64,000 nucleotides of DNA from positions 5,106,501 to 5,170,500 of the forward strand of contig JAXRKN010000045.1 in assembly GCA_038502055.1 (NCBI GenBank), written 5' to 3'. Numbering within the stretch: position 1 is the stretch's first letter; each line of letters begins with the position of its first letter. The position numbers and the translations under genes are program-made. The stretch comes from Tanytarsus gracilentus (lineage: Eukaryota; Arthropoda; Insecta; Diptera; Chironomidae). This document shows positions 1-12,800 of the stretch, in pieces. Below the pieces are notes generated by a model, which was given only the letters and a program-made list of their open reading frames with translations, made no database searches and had not been told where the DNA came from.

Positions 1-3000
1 CCTTTGATGAATTTATTGGTTCATAATTGACGTTAATAGGTGTGATGAAAAGTTTAAAATTCGATTACAACAGCGAGAGTACATTAAAAGGTTTAATTAT
101 TAAATTTCAACGTATTTTAAAAATTCAAAGCACTCACTTGAAGAATTCAAGAAATTGATGAAATTTTGGATAATTACCTGAAATGAAAAAAAATTAATAA
201 ATTGTTAAAGTTGAAAAATATTTCAAATTTCAAAAAAGTTCGAAAATTTTTAAAACTATTTCAAAGACAACACTGTCTATCTCAGCACGCTCTAATTTCC
301 AGCATTTTTAACATGACAAAGAGCACACGACGAGAGAAATGTCAAAGCTAATAGTGAACTCGATGACATTGCGCTTACGATTTGGATTTTTAGAGACTCA
401 AATTCATTTTCTAACACGGAATGCAAATTATAATGCTAATGAAAAATTTCCACTCTGACAAGACATCGATGTCGAAAAAGTTTGCGATGAAGAAAAATCG
501 TGAGGAGAATTTTCTCCAATGACGTGATAAAATTTGATTTATTTATAGAGAAGGAAAATTGTATGCAGATTAGATGTCGACTGGGGAGGTCTTCTGGCTC
601 CACATTCAAGCCGAATCCAAAAGGCACGAATGATTTCCGAGATAACAATAAAGCATCATTAGATCATGTTAGGAAGGAGGTCGATTGGCAGACTTCCGAC
701 TGATGGTACCGACTGTGAGGAACTATTACCTTGAATTAGACGCTACTTGATATATTTTTATAAAATTAATTAAAGGAGAAATTTTTGGGAATTTACAAAA
801 AGTTTGAGGTCGAGGGTGGTAGATAGCGAATTTTTAAATTATTCAAATTTTAAAAATACGTTATTTTTATATTTCTTAAAAAAATAGCTTTTTATTAATT
901 TTAAAAATTATTTATTACCCAAAAAATGTGTAAGGTGTTTTCAAAGCATCAAAAAATATTCAACTTGCACTCGATAGGTCTTCATAAGCTCCATTGTTGT
1001 GTATCGCGAAAATTTTTCCCCTCTTTTAGATGAAACGCCGCGTTCAAGAACCTCAAAATCTAATTAAATTCCACATAATGCCACTTTTCGAAATGAAGAC
1101 TGTTCACATTTCAATGAGTCACGTTCACTTTCTCAAATTCCAATTAGTAATCTTGTAATTCTCTATTTCGCTATTTTAATGACACAGAACCGAACTTCGC
1201 GTGAAAATTACACAATGAGTGTTGTTTGTTCGTCAAAATTGACCCCAATAATCTCGTTAATTTTAATTAATTTAATTAACATCTTTTTTCCAGCTTCTTT
1301 TATATGCAAAGCTTCTCTGCATTGATTCTGCCTCTAAATCTTAATTTGAATGTGAATAAAACTTTTTTATCTCGAGACAAAGAAGTGAAAATGAGAAACC
1401 TCAAGTCACATTTTATTATATTTTTTTCTTGTCGTCCTCGAGAAACTTTTTAATTATAATTAAAATAGTGCAGAAATTTCTTTTTCATTTTCAACGCTGT
1501 TTTTAATTGATTTTCTGCATTTTTTTTCTCTCTCTCTCACTCAGCATCAATTAATGTGAACTTGTTGAAAAGCCATTCGACAGAGATGATGAGATGATGC
1601 ATGTGCGCACAATCAAATGTGATAATGAAAATTTGAAATTTCAATTACAAACAATTAAGATTAATTTTAGAAATGAGTTCAATGTGTTGGAAATTGAGAG
1701 AGAAATATTTAAACAAATTGAATTGAATTAAAATATTCAAAAGTAAAAAATCTTATCCTGCCAATTGACATTCATTGACCCTCGAAGCATAATTCGCCTC
1801 GCACATGTTCAACGACTTCCTTTCCTTTTTAATTTGACCTTGAATATTCTTATTAGTCTCATAATTCCGTCTTTAATTCATCATAACTTGTCAAGTCGCA
1901 TTTTTTCTCTCATCCTCTACATCCACAATTCGAATTTCATTCATCGTACGCGTTGAACAACTACAAAAATTTTGTTAAATTGAATAATTTTTAATGGACG
2001 TTGAGACAAAATTCAGTGAACAGTGCAGGAGAAGACAATATGCGACACAGAATTTAATTAATTAAGATTTAATTCATAATAAAATATTTTCTTTCTCTCA
2101 TGCAGTGCAGCGAGTAAAGAGGAAGTTTATTTCATTCGGCAGCAGCACAAAATTCAAATTTATGGCAAGCTGATGAGACGTTTTATAAATGAAATTTTAG
2201 AATTAAATTAAAAAGATAGCGAGCGTTAATTAAATGCGAGACTTTATCGCAACATTCTTTGGAGGGTGTCGACAATTTTCTGCGAAAACTAGTTTTAAAT
2301 TTCAATAAATCTCACAATTTCCCCCCTTAAAAATTGAGGCAATAAATAAATTCATGTACACACTCGACGTCTCCAGTTACGCTGTGTGACAAAAATATTA
2401 TATTGAAGAATAAAATCTCCATAAACGATTTCCTCTTTCCCGCATGTCGTCAATATTTTTGAGAGATATCTTGAGAACGAGATTGATGTGGCGAAGAAGA
2501 AGAAGAAGAAGAAAAATTTCTGTCACAAGTGCGGATTTTATCGGGAAAATATGAATAAAATGAGCAAGTGAAGGAAAATTGAAATTATTTTTAAAACATA
2601 TTTGAAAATTATTCAAGATTTAAAAATTATAAATTTTTCATATTTTTTATCATTAAAAAAATTTCCATCCCTTGCACCACTCAAAGCCACATTTGCAATT
2701 CAAAGATGAAATTTTTTCCATCAATTTTCTTCATCATTCAGATAAAATTCATCACACGATTCATTGATTTCTTTTCATCCTCACTTGCGATGTCGTGAGG
2801 TTCATATTTTTACAAATGAGCCACTTCCGATTATATGTTAAATTTGACCGCCATCAAAATTCTTAACGATGATGACGAAGATCAGGCTTGTTTGGAACAA
2901 AAATAAATTAACAAATTATTTCTCTCGATAGACACATTTAATGTGTTTTGATGGTCGTGTAATAACTTCAATTATACGGGAATTTTTTTTGGTTTAACTG

Positions 3001-6000
3001 CTTATTTTCATCGGGCTAAATATTGAATTCGGATGTGGTCTTTAATTTTCTCTTCTTCTTCCCTCACACGATGATTAAAATTTTTTCTACATTTTTATTC
3101 TTTCACGGTCCATCGATGATGAAAGGAAAGTGAAAAATCATCTTTGAAAATTGATATATTGGGAATCTCATTTTCACGCTTTAGAAAATATAAAATGAGG
3201 CTATTGACTCGAGTATTGCGCTCGCTATAAGAAAAATTATTCAAGAAGATTCTTAATAATTTCGGCTCATTGAGTTTGGAGGAATTTGAGAGTCAATTTA
3301 TGAATTTTTTGTCACGAAAAAACAATTTTTCATTTCAAACGATTTCGATGGATTTAAAAATTAATAAATTAAAGTTCGAATTTCTTCAACTTTTTTTAAG
3401 AAAATTATAAATTCAAAAATCTAAGAAATTTATTAAAAGGATGTAATTAAATTCGCAACTCACTATTGATTTATTTTTCATCACATTTCTCAAAGCCATT
3501 CCATACAAAATTTTCCTTATCAAAGCCTTCTCATGTTCAAATCGAAGGTGTTGTTGAAAATTTGCTAAGCAGCAAATAAGTTCAACACCCACAACAATTC
3601 AATTCTCTCACGATTCTCAACCTTCTTTATCACTTTAATATTAAAAGTAAAGAAATGTAATTGAGAGAGAAAATGCGTTTCACCCGTGCGAAGAAAAGAT
3701 CGGTATGGAGTGAGAAATAAACATGTGTAATTTGTTCAACTTTTAGTGCCAACATAAATCAGTTTAGAAGAAAATAATCTATATTGTGCCTTTGCTCCCA
3801 TTGTTGAGCGAAAAGAAAGCAGATTAGGGGGCGAATTTGAGACGAGTCTTTTCAATGAAGGTATTTTAATGTTGTTAGAAGGTTAAGTGTGTCTCCTGCT
3901 CCCGCCTCCATCGAAGATTCATGAATGAAAACATTAAAGATGAACTAATTTAACGCGAAAGAGCAGAAGAGACGTAAAATTTAAAAGAAAACTTTCGATG
4001 GATGGAAAACTAATTGAAGTTTTTGAGTGAATTACGTAAAATTTAAAATTTTGAGGTTCGAACCCTAAAATCGTATTTGAATGCTTTTAGAAAAGTTAAT
4101 ATCTTTTTTGCAAAAATAATCAAAATATTCCATTCACTGCCACTTGAACGACGCTCTTCAGACACATTTCTAAACCCTCACAGTCTCACTTTCATTTAAT
4201 TGCTGTCTCTTTTCCCTCCACATCACATGCAGCAACGTCATTTCAAAAATGAGATTAGAACCGTTGATTAACATAATGATGATGACGATGTCTCTAACAG
4301 AAAAAATGCAATAGTTATAACGATATGAACGTGATGATTGGCATCTTATTGACTTTTATGTAGACTTGAGTCACACACGTCGTCTATTTTTATTAATCAA
4401 TTGTGTCATTCTCACGTCCTGCCCTTTTTTTACTCACTTAATTACCACAAAAGAGCATAAATTTAGACGAAAGTGACATCACACACCTTTTAATAAAGGA
4501 AAAGTTTAATTAATGGTTTTTGCTGCAGTGAAGCAAATGATTAAAGTTGAATTACTGGACAATTGATCTAAACTTTTTAAAAATTAATTTTTAATCTCAA
4601 TTTTTCATCATAACTTCCGAGTTTCGACCTATTTCTCATAAGACGAGATGACACAAATAGATTTTCATATGAATTAATTTTACATAATTTTTTAATATAT
4701 CTGCTAAACAGATGTGCAGCATGATTTTTAATAATACACTCGCTGATGCCTCAAGAATTTTCTACGCATAAAACATGCCGGAGTAACATCGTGTCGTAGG
4801 AAGCTAAAGATGTACTAAAATATGATGATGAAAAATGTCAAACGTCGTTGTTTGTGGTCGAGGACAGACGACGGTTGCTGAAAAAATATTGTCATTAGGG
4901 GTCGAGGAAGAATGAGCCATAAAACGTTTTTATAGCGTGTACGCATATCTCACGTAAAATTTACGTTGCACTTCCTTTTCGCTTAACTGACCATTTGCAT
5001 GTTGTGCACTTTTTTTTCAATGGGGTTGAATCAAAAAATTCTCCGAATATTTTTTTAATAGTTTTTGTTTGCTCGTAAAAGTTTCATGCTTCGATGATTG
5101 CCGAAATTGCTTGTGTGCCAGCCACTAGAATAAAAATGGCATATGTTTGGCTATCGGCCTTTGCAACATGCTTTTTTCGAGGGAACATTTAAATTGTTGT
5201 GTAACACAGAAAAATCTGATGAGGATCAAAAACTGTTGAAAGGTAAAAAAATATGAAAATCTCAAAAACATTTCAGGTTACACGGTGACAATCACAAAGC
5301 CATTAAATCCAATTTTCAACTAAAATATTTAAACAAAACTCCCTAAAATATTATGCAAAGAAAAACACATAAAAAAGTTTAAGGAATAATAAATTTGTCG
5401 CATGTTTTTTATGCTGCGCGATAGAGTTGTAGGCCTCGCACCTTGACTCACACGAGGGTGCGAGAAAGCATAATTGCATGATTTTTTTATAACTTTCCTC
5501 TTCTGTCGATATATAATGCCGAAAGTGTCTGCCTGACTGACAAAACATCACGTTTTAATGCCGAGCATGTAAGAAATATGGCCTTGATAAAGTCTGACAC
5601 CGAGCGTCGAGTTAAAAAAGAGAAAGAACAAATTTACGATCGCTTTTGAGTCCTGGCATGACAGCTGATGAGTGGTGACATTTGCATTTTATGTGCGCTG
5701 CTTTAGAGCATTTTAAAATGTTTATTTTTCGAACTTTAGATCAAGGGGATTTTTTGTATTTTCATTCAAGCTTGAGGTCTTAATTTTATTATTTTTTAAA
5801 ATTGTAAAGTTTCCTCCGCTTGTTAAATTTTAATCGCATATAAATTTGTTAGAATTTTTATTGCATTATGCAGACAATTTTTGTATTTAAAATCCATAAA
5901 ATTTTGTTGGAATTAAAATTCAATCTTTTAACTGTTTGACATGCAGTGTGTGTGTGTGTGTATTTGATAATCATAAATTTCATCAAATAATTTTTTTGAT

Positions 6001-8903
6001 TTAGGTACATTAAACTCTAAACAGGAGCTTTAAAACACATTTAAAATTTTATTTTCATTCTAGGTAATTTTTTGTAAAATATTTTCAGGAATTTATTCTA
6101 CATTCCATTTAAGCTATTCGCCATCATTGGCCTCAGCATAGTTAACAATTCAACTTGATTACGCATAATTACAGAAGAATTCTAGCTATAAAAATCTTAA
6201 TTCGAGAAACAAACAGAGAGAAAAGAAAAATAAAGAATTGAAAAAGATTAATTAAGTTAAATTAATTCAATTATTTCTCCTATAATGTGTGCATGAAATG
6301 TTTGCTATGCGTTCGAAAAACCGTTTCAAAAAATTCTTTCGCTACCGCTGCGTTCAAAATTGTGAGGTCATAACTGAGCATAAAATGTTATTTAAAAAAG
6401 AGCAGGAATTATTTGACAGTTTTTATTTTAATTTTTAGGATTCAATTTCAATTTTTGTCCTTAAATTTCTTAACCCGACAAAATTTCAATTTAAATGTCA
6501 TCCACTTTACTCAACTCACATTATTCACTTTATCAACAAAATGCAAATAAACGGCAGCAAAATTCTCTCAAACCAACCAAAAACGTCTCGATTACACGCT
6601 GCGAAGAATTATTAATGGCCTTTGATTACAATCGAAGTGGAAATTCACTGAATTTGACGTGATAATTAAATGCCTTATATAATGTTTAAATAAATAGAGA
6701 CAGTGAAAGGGTCGTGGAAAGATTTATTACTTCTTTACACCTTCTTCCGTGTGTGAGGCAAAAGAATAAGAGCATAATCTTGCTTAACGACATAGCAACG
6801 GATAAAAAATGTATATTCAATGCGGCGGCAAAAGACACACACAGGAAGTCCCTAATTATACTTTTATTTCAAATATTCCACAGAGCTCGAGCGGTCAGAG
6901 AATAAGAGAAGATCACAAGAAGGTTAATAAGCTCTTGCTTGCGTACATTCAGTCATTGATGCTCGTTAATTACCGCATTTTTATGAGATTTTTAGACCCA
7001 GTGGAAAAATAACTTTTTTAAAAAATTTAATTAAAATTTGTTCTGGATTTAAGTAAAATTTTTAAACGTTATGATGACGTTAAATTTTTTAAATTTAAAT
7101 TTTGTTGTCAAAAGTTATATAAAAAAATCCGCTGAGTAATTTTACTTCCCGGGTATCATTTAAATTCATAAATAATCAAAAACAATTCAAAATATTTATA
7201 ACTGTGGTGCGATGCATGGGAAACAAAAAATTGTATAAAGAAGAAGAAAAAGTGGGTTTTTATTATGATTATCGATTGAGATCTTAGTCGTTGACTCAAA
7301 GAGAATTCTTTATAGTCAATTTTTTCTAAATCCAATTCGTGAGCTTGGATTAAATTTCTAGTAGAAAAAAGTTTCTTTTATTTTCTCTTCCATAAAACAC
7401 GTCATAAGAAATAAGAAAATTTCTTCTTTTTCTCATCGAATTCGATTACAATATTCAATATTTGTTTATAATTTCATTCTGATGCCAATGTCTGATGCGC
7501 TCTTTATTTTTATTGCCACACTCAATTTCTTCTTATTATATTTTTATGTGGAAGCGAATGTAAATACCATCTCGAGATTATTGAAAGAAATACTGCGGGT
7601 TTATAGTAAAAATTTAAAATCGATAAAAATTTATTTTAAAAGTGGATCTATAAAGTGAGAGGAATGACAACTGTTGGAAAAATTATGGTCTGTGAGGCTC
7701 GTGCAGCGTGAAGAGATTTATTGGAGTGTCAATGCATTTTTTTCGGGGTTCATGTCTTGTTAAAATGTCATGTTGAACAGAAGATTTTATTGGACTTAAA
7801 CCATGGACTTTTAGAATCTTTTATTCTTAGAATAGAAATTCAAAATTTTGAAAAAAAAAAATTAGCAATTGGCTTTGGTAAAAATTAAAGATTTTTTCTT
7901 ACGAGTTTTTGATTTAAATTTAAGATTCGAACCTAATTTTTTACAATTTCAATTTGTTAATAAATTTTCTCTCATAACTTTGTATAAATTTTTGTCAATT
8001 TTAAAGATTTAAAAAACGTTTTCACAAAGAAAGTAAAATGCGTATGAATTGAAAAAAAAGTTTAAGAATAAATTAAGAAAAATTTCAATTTAAAATTCCC
8101 CCAACTCACAAAACTAAACAATGCAATGCTTTAATGAGAATGTAATTAACTTTCTTCTTAATAATTTCGTTAAAATGACTAATGTAAATTGCTTTAAATT
8201 TAAATTGTAAATTTCCACAATTTTCCACTCTATAAAAACATCAATTATAATAATGTGTGTCATGTCTGCTGTCGAATTTCTCTCTTTTTTAAATTAAAAA
8301 TGCAGTCGTATGGTTATAAATGAACTCTTCAACTCAATGAGAGTGTGAAAAGGTAAAAACATACGCTCTGCACTCACTCACAGGTGTTTTTCTCACTTGT
8401 TCGCATCACTCTCGAAAAAAGTTTGAACTCGATTTAAAATAACACGAATAAAAATATGCTGAATCCCTTCTTCGCTTACTGTTTCCCTTGCTCGAAAATG
8501 TTTTTCTACATAAATCAGATCGAAGCAATAAATTTAAAGGCAGCTACGAGAGTGCTCAACTCTTTTCTCTTATACTTGCCGTGAAGTCGCAGTTGAGAGA
8601 ACAAGAACGAGGAAGAAGAGCATGAAAGAACTTGAATAACAATGTAAGAGGAGGAAAAATTGTTAAATAATTTATGGGAATGGATTGTAGGGCAATGCTT
8701 CGACGGCGTCGGTAAGAACTACTGAGAAAGATTAAAGCTAAGAATTTCTTTTTGCTCTCTCACATGGGCAGAAAATTGCGTGCGGGTCAAACGTCAACTT
8801 ATTGAATCTCGTGTGTTTGTGTACAAAAATATTGCTTTGAGATTTCCATTGTGGGCGAGTTTGATTGTTCTAAAATTTTTAATAACTTGTCTAAATTTTA
8901 GAA
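1..8903. other. Long AT-rich non-coding stretch
   Basis: No gene could be supported in these 8.9 kb. Open frames are short, overlap each other on both strands and have the F/K/N/I-rich composition expected by chance in AT-rich DNA. Simple repeats include a CT run near 1530, a GAA run near 2496-2515 and a TG run near 5946. The one segment that stands out is about 570-715, clearly more GC-rich than its surroundings; it is discussed as a possible exon under findings. The stretch may be intergenic, or it may be intron of a gene whose signal-peptide exon lies at 23138-23242. Confidence 0.6.
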
Positions 8904-8932
8904 ATTATTGCAGTTTTTTAAACTGCAATAAT
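8904..8932. repeat. Perfect 13-bp palindromic hairpin
   Basis: Two perfect 13-base arms, 8904-8916 and 8920-8932, flank a three-base loop (TTT). The arm reads ATTATTGCAGTTT. It lies 32 bases from a hAT-like MITE. No poly-U tail or other sign of a terminator or small RNA is visible, so this is recorded as sequence structure only. Confidence 0.8.
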
Positions 8933-8964
8933 GTAAACAATTTTTAGCTCGTTAGAGCAAATTT

Positions 8965-9096
8965 CCAGGGATGAGAACTCCGATTTTTTTTGACCGTGAG
9001 TGGCCGTAAGTGTCCGTAAGTGTCCGTATGTGTCCGTAAGTGTCCGTAAGTGTCCGTAAGTATGTGGCCGCAAAATTTTGGAGTTCTCATCCCTGG
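8965..9096. mobile_element. 132-bp hAT-like MITE with 8-bp target duplication
   Basis: The element is bounded by perfect 17-bp terminal inverted repeats, CCAGGGATGAGAACTCC at 8965-8981 and its complement at 9080-9096. The 8-bp sequence GCAAATTT lies immediately outside each end (8957-8964 and 9097-9104), which is a target-site duplication. An 8-bp duplication together with a CAGGG-type terminus is characteristic of the hAT superfamily. The interior has no coding capacity and consists largely of a decamer tandem repeat, so the element is non-autonomous and would have been moved by a transposase from elsewhere. Perfect ends and duplication suggest a fairly recent insertion. Confidence 0.88.
8991..9060 (+). 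repeat. Seven-copy decamer tandem repeat inside the MITE
   Basis: Seven consecutive 10-bp units with consensus TGTCCGTAAG fill 8991-9060. The first two and the fourth differ by one to two bases; the third and the last three are identical. The array sits entirely between the inverted repeats of the hAT-like MITE and forms most of its interior. Confidence 0.92.
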
Positions 9097-9104
9097 GCAA
9101 ATTT

Positions 9105-9404
9105 AGAAATTTTCTATTAAAATAAATAGCGGAGCTATAAATTTTAAATAAAACGTTAAATTTATTTCACAATTTACAACTCCAATCAACATAAAATCCT
9201 TCAACATTTCATTTAAAAGTAATTTCCATTAAAATCCCTTTAATCTGCCATAAATCAGCACTTAACCTTTTTTACTTTCACATTTCCCCATTTTATGAAC
9301 TCATTTAAAAAATTCTTTATTAAAACATTTCAAATCATCGCAATAAATTCATATTTTCCACAAATTGCTCGCACTGCACATTAAGTGCGATGATTTATCA
9401 GATT
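9105..9404. other. AT-rich spacer between MITE and retrotransposon
   Basis: Three hundred bases without any coding or repeat signal that I can recognise. They separate the MITE target duplication from the left target duplication (9405-9410) of the BEL/Pao element. Confidence 0.6.
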
Positions 9405-9410
9405 ATTACC

Positions 9411-9836
9411 TATTGCGGACTCGCAATAATGTTCATTTAAATAATTCAAATTTTCATTTATCAATCGACTGATTGAATATTTTCTAATATTTTATTTTCA
9501 ATGTGTTCGTAGAAATTCGAGTTTAATTGCGTTTAAATGCGGGTTTCAAGTGCGATAAAATCTTCTAAAGATTTTACAAATTATCAGTTACATTTCATTT
9601 TAGCTAACATTAGTTTTCTTACACTTTTCTAATCGGGTTTTATCAAACTTTTACCAGTTCATAAAAACACGTCTTATCTCGGTGAAATCTCTCATGAAAA
9701 GAACGAAATAAAGTTTTAGAAAGAGAAGGGAGATACAAGTGTCGATGCTATGCTCGACAGAGCGAATTCGAGAATGAAATTATATTTTACGTTAAAATCA
9801 CAAAAGCAGGGAGCTAACTAATTCGACTCAATAACA
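9411..9836 (-). repeat. 3' LTR of the BEL/Pao element
   Basis: This 426-bp copy matches 16799-17225 throughout. The differences I see are G versus A at the seventh base and a five-T rather than four-T run (one base longer) in the right copy. In element sense it begins TGTTATTGAGTCG and lies only 10 bases after the polyprotein stop codon. The outer boundary abuts the target duplication at 9405-9410. Confidence 0.95.
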
Positions 9837-9846
9837 ACGTCCCCGG

Positions 9847-12800
9847 TTAGAGACCTGTGTTGTGCTTTTTGACCACGATGACACTACGAAGCTTTCCTTT
9901 CTCGTCCCGTCCGACATTTCTTGTTACTTGTCTTTCACCGAGTCGTGAAAAGACTGAATCCCGACCAGTTACGTCATACAAGTTACTATCCCAGGGCTCT
10001 GGGAAGTTGTATCCTGCGTCAATCATGTTGATAGTCTCGACATAATCCTCGCACAGTCCTCTCATTGCCTTTTTCTTAGAGGGTGTGTCGCGGACTCGTG
10101 ATATGACTATATCGCGAGTTCTCATGAAAATATTTGGGGTCCAATCGACGATAGTGTGTTCGTAGCCACGCTCATAAAAATAATCAACTCCAAAACCCGT
10201 GGATGACACTTCGATCTTGTTGCCATCGCACATCACTTCCTTCATCTTTAGGACGTCTTCGTTTACCGCACGGTCATGATTTCTAACAAAGACATGAATT
10301 TTTTTGTTGTTGATATTTTCGATCTTTATCCACGTAGGTCGCATTCCGATTGATGTCAGCCATACGATCAAATTTATAATTGCTGTGTCTCGTTTGAACC
10401 CTCTAAATTTGATTGTGTACTTATTTTGCTTATCGGAAGGATCGGTTTGTTTTGCGAGAAAAACTCTCATGGCCAGCGTTCCTTCTATCTCGCCCATAAT
10501 CTCATCAAAATTGAAATATTTTGCTGCCAACAGCTTGCGAGCAAGTTCCACAGCACGTTCGGGTGTGGATTTCATAATCAACTCGTCTGAGTTAATTTTT
10601 TCTCTTATAATTGATTTCAACTCGTCTGAGTTATTTCCGAATTCCTTCGCGTTTGGATTTAAGTTGTGCTTTGTTCGGAGTCTCGTGTTGAAAAGAGAGA
10701 TAAATGTCTCTTCTTCTTCAGTTTCGACATTGCTTCTCATGTCGACCGACAGAGGTGCCATATGTCGCTCGATCCCAGTATGTCCGTTACGAAAGGCTTG
10801 TGCATGGAACAAAATGTTGATCACATGACTATGTGACTTTTCGAAAAGTTCTGAGTTTCCAGTGATTAATTTTGCCAATCGAAGGGCTGATCGCCTTTCT
10901 ATTATTTTACCGTCTGGTAGTTTAATATCTGCCACACGGGCGTAGCCATCGCGACCGCGATAAACTTTTACGACGACTCCTTTTGGCCACTCAGCGTGAT
11001 GTTTAACTGGATCAATGTACATCACATAATCACCGATTTCTATGCTCTCTTTCTTTGATCCTTTTGCGGGATGCTTTGCTATTACCGGCAAGTATTCGCG
11101 TGCCCACCGGCGGCGAAATTGATTTGCATACCATTGAGCTTTTCTAATCGTCTGATCAGAATTAATGTCACCCGAGTCATCGAGTATGAGAGGATAGCCC
11201 GGATGTAACTTAATGAGCAAGTTTGGCGTTAACGGCTCATTATCATTTGGTGACGTTGGAATGTGTGTCAAGGGACGTGAATTCATTATTTCCTCTATTT
11301 GAAAGAGAACCATAAGAAACACCTTTTCACTGACTACGATATTTCCTATAGCATGCTTCATCCCTCGTTTTATGTCTCGAATCAAGCGCTCCCATGCTCC
11401 ACCCCATTGAGGTGAATATGGAGGATTGAAATGCCATTGAATGCCCTTTTCTCTCGACAAACGCGACCGCGTTTCGTCACGTATAATATCGGCACATTTT
11501 ACAAAATTCGTTCCGTTATCCGAATAAATGTTTGATATCGGCCCTCTGCGTGTCCAGATATCTTGAATTGCAAGCATCATCTCATCAGCTGACACCGAAT
11601 CTATCATGCGAAGATAAACGGCTCGAGTGACAAGGCAGCAGAAAATGACACACCAGACTTGGCGCTTACTTTTCGATCTTCTTGTGAATATAGTGAATGG
11701 TCCAAACAGATCACAACCAACATTTTCAAAGCTTTTCGTTGTTGAGGTGACTCTCACCTGAGGTAGTGGAGCTTGAGGTGTTTGGTAAGGTTTCGCTCTC
11801 ATCTCCTTACACACTTGACATTGTGCAACGACTCTCCTCACTGCTTGACGGACATGAACAATCCAAAAAGTTTCTCGCAGTCTAGCGATAACTGACTCAT
11901 AGCCGATGTGGTGGTTCATGCGATGGTAATATCGAACAATCACGTCTGTGACTTCATGTTTACCTGGCAAAATCATGGGAAATCTTTTGTCATAAGGCAT
12001 TGCTGTTTCGTGGCTCAGTCTAGTGCACGATCGAAGAAGTCCATCTTCGCCAATGATCGGATTTAGAGCATTTAAATCGTTAGCATTTTTTGACTTGATA
12101 AAGTGTCCCCGGCTAAGCGATTTAAATGAATTAGGCCAAGTTGCTTGTTGGACGTTCAAAATTATTCTTTTCATCGCCATCGTACGCTCCTTGGGCGTTA
12201 TTATGCTGTCGATTATTTTTTCATGGCGATTGTTTTCGACTGTGTGCTTGAGATTTTTTATGAATCTCAACATGCCCGCGACTGCGGTTATGTATCTATT
12301 CCAATCAGCCCTAATTGATGAATTAACAAATTCAAAAATTCCAGCATAATATTTTTCGTGTTCATTTGGTTTAATCACAAGGACTCTGTGATTGTTTTTT
12401 GTCACACTTGGATGTCCAACGTCCATTGGAATCACGATTTCTTTTTCCCAAAGAAATTGAGGACCTTGGAACCAACGATGACCATAATCAGAGTAGTCGA
12501 TCGGTGCCTGTTTCCACTTAGTTCCATGGTCAGCTGGGTTGTCGTTCGTAGGAATGAATCTCCATTGATGTATCTCCGTTTCATCCCATATTTCCGTCAC
12601 TCTCGGAGCAACAAATTGAACAAGTTTGAGAGTGGGATTTCTAATCCATTTTAGCGTGATTTCCGAGTCAGACCAATAAGTAGTCGAACTTATTGTCATT
12701 CGTTTGTGTTGAGCGATTATGACTTTTGCGAGTTTCACGCTAGCGACTGCAGCTGAAAGCTCCTTTTTTGCGATTGATAAGTATCGAATTGGTGACACTT

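Noticed and set aside
3547..3589. Hairpin GGTGTTG...CAACACC
   Set aside because: The stem is interrupted by mismatches and the loop is only about four bases, so it does not resemble a microRNA precursor.
4040..4070. GGTTCGAACCC resembling a tRNA T-arm (B box)
   Set aside because: No acceptor stem, D-arm or anticodon arm can be folded around it, and similar words recur without tRNA context.
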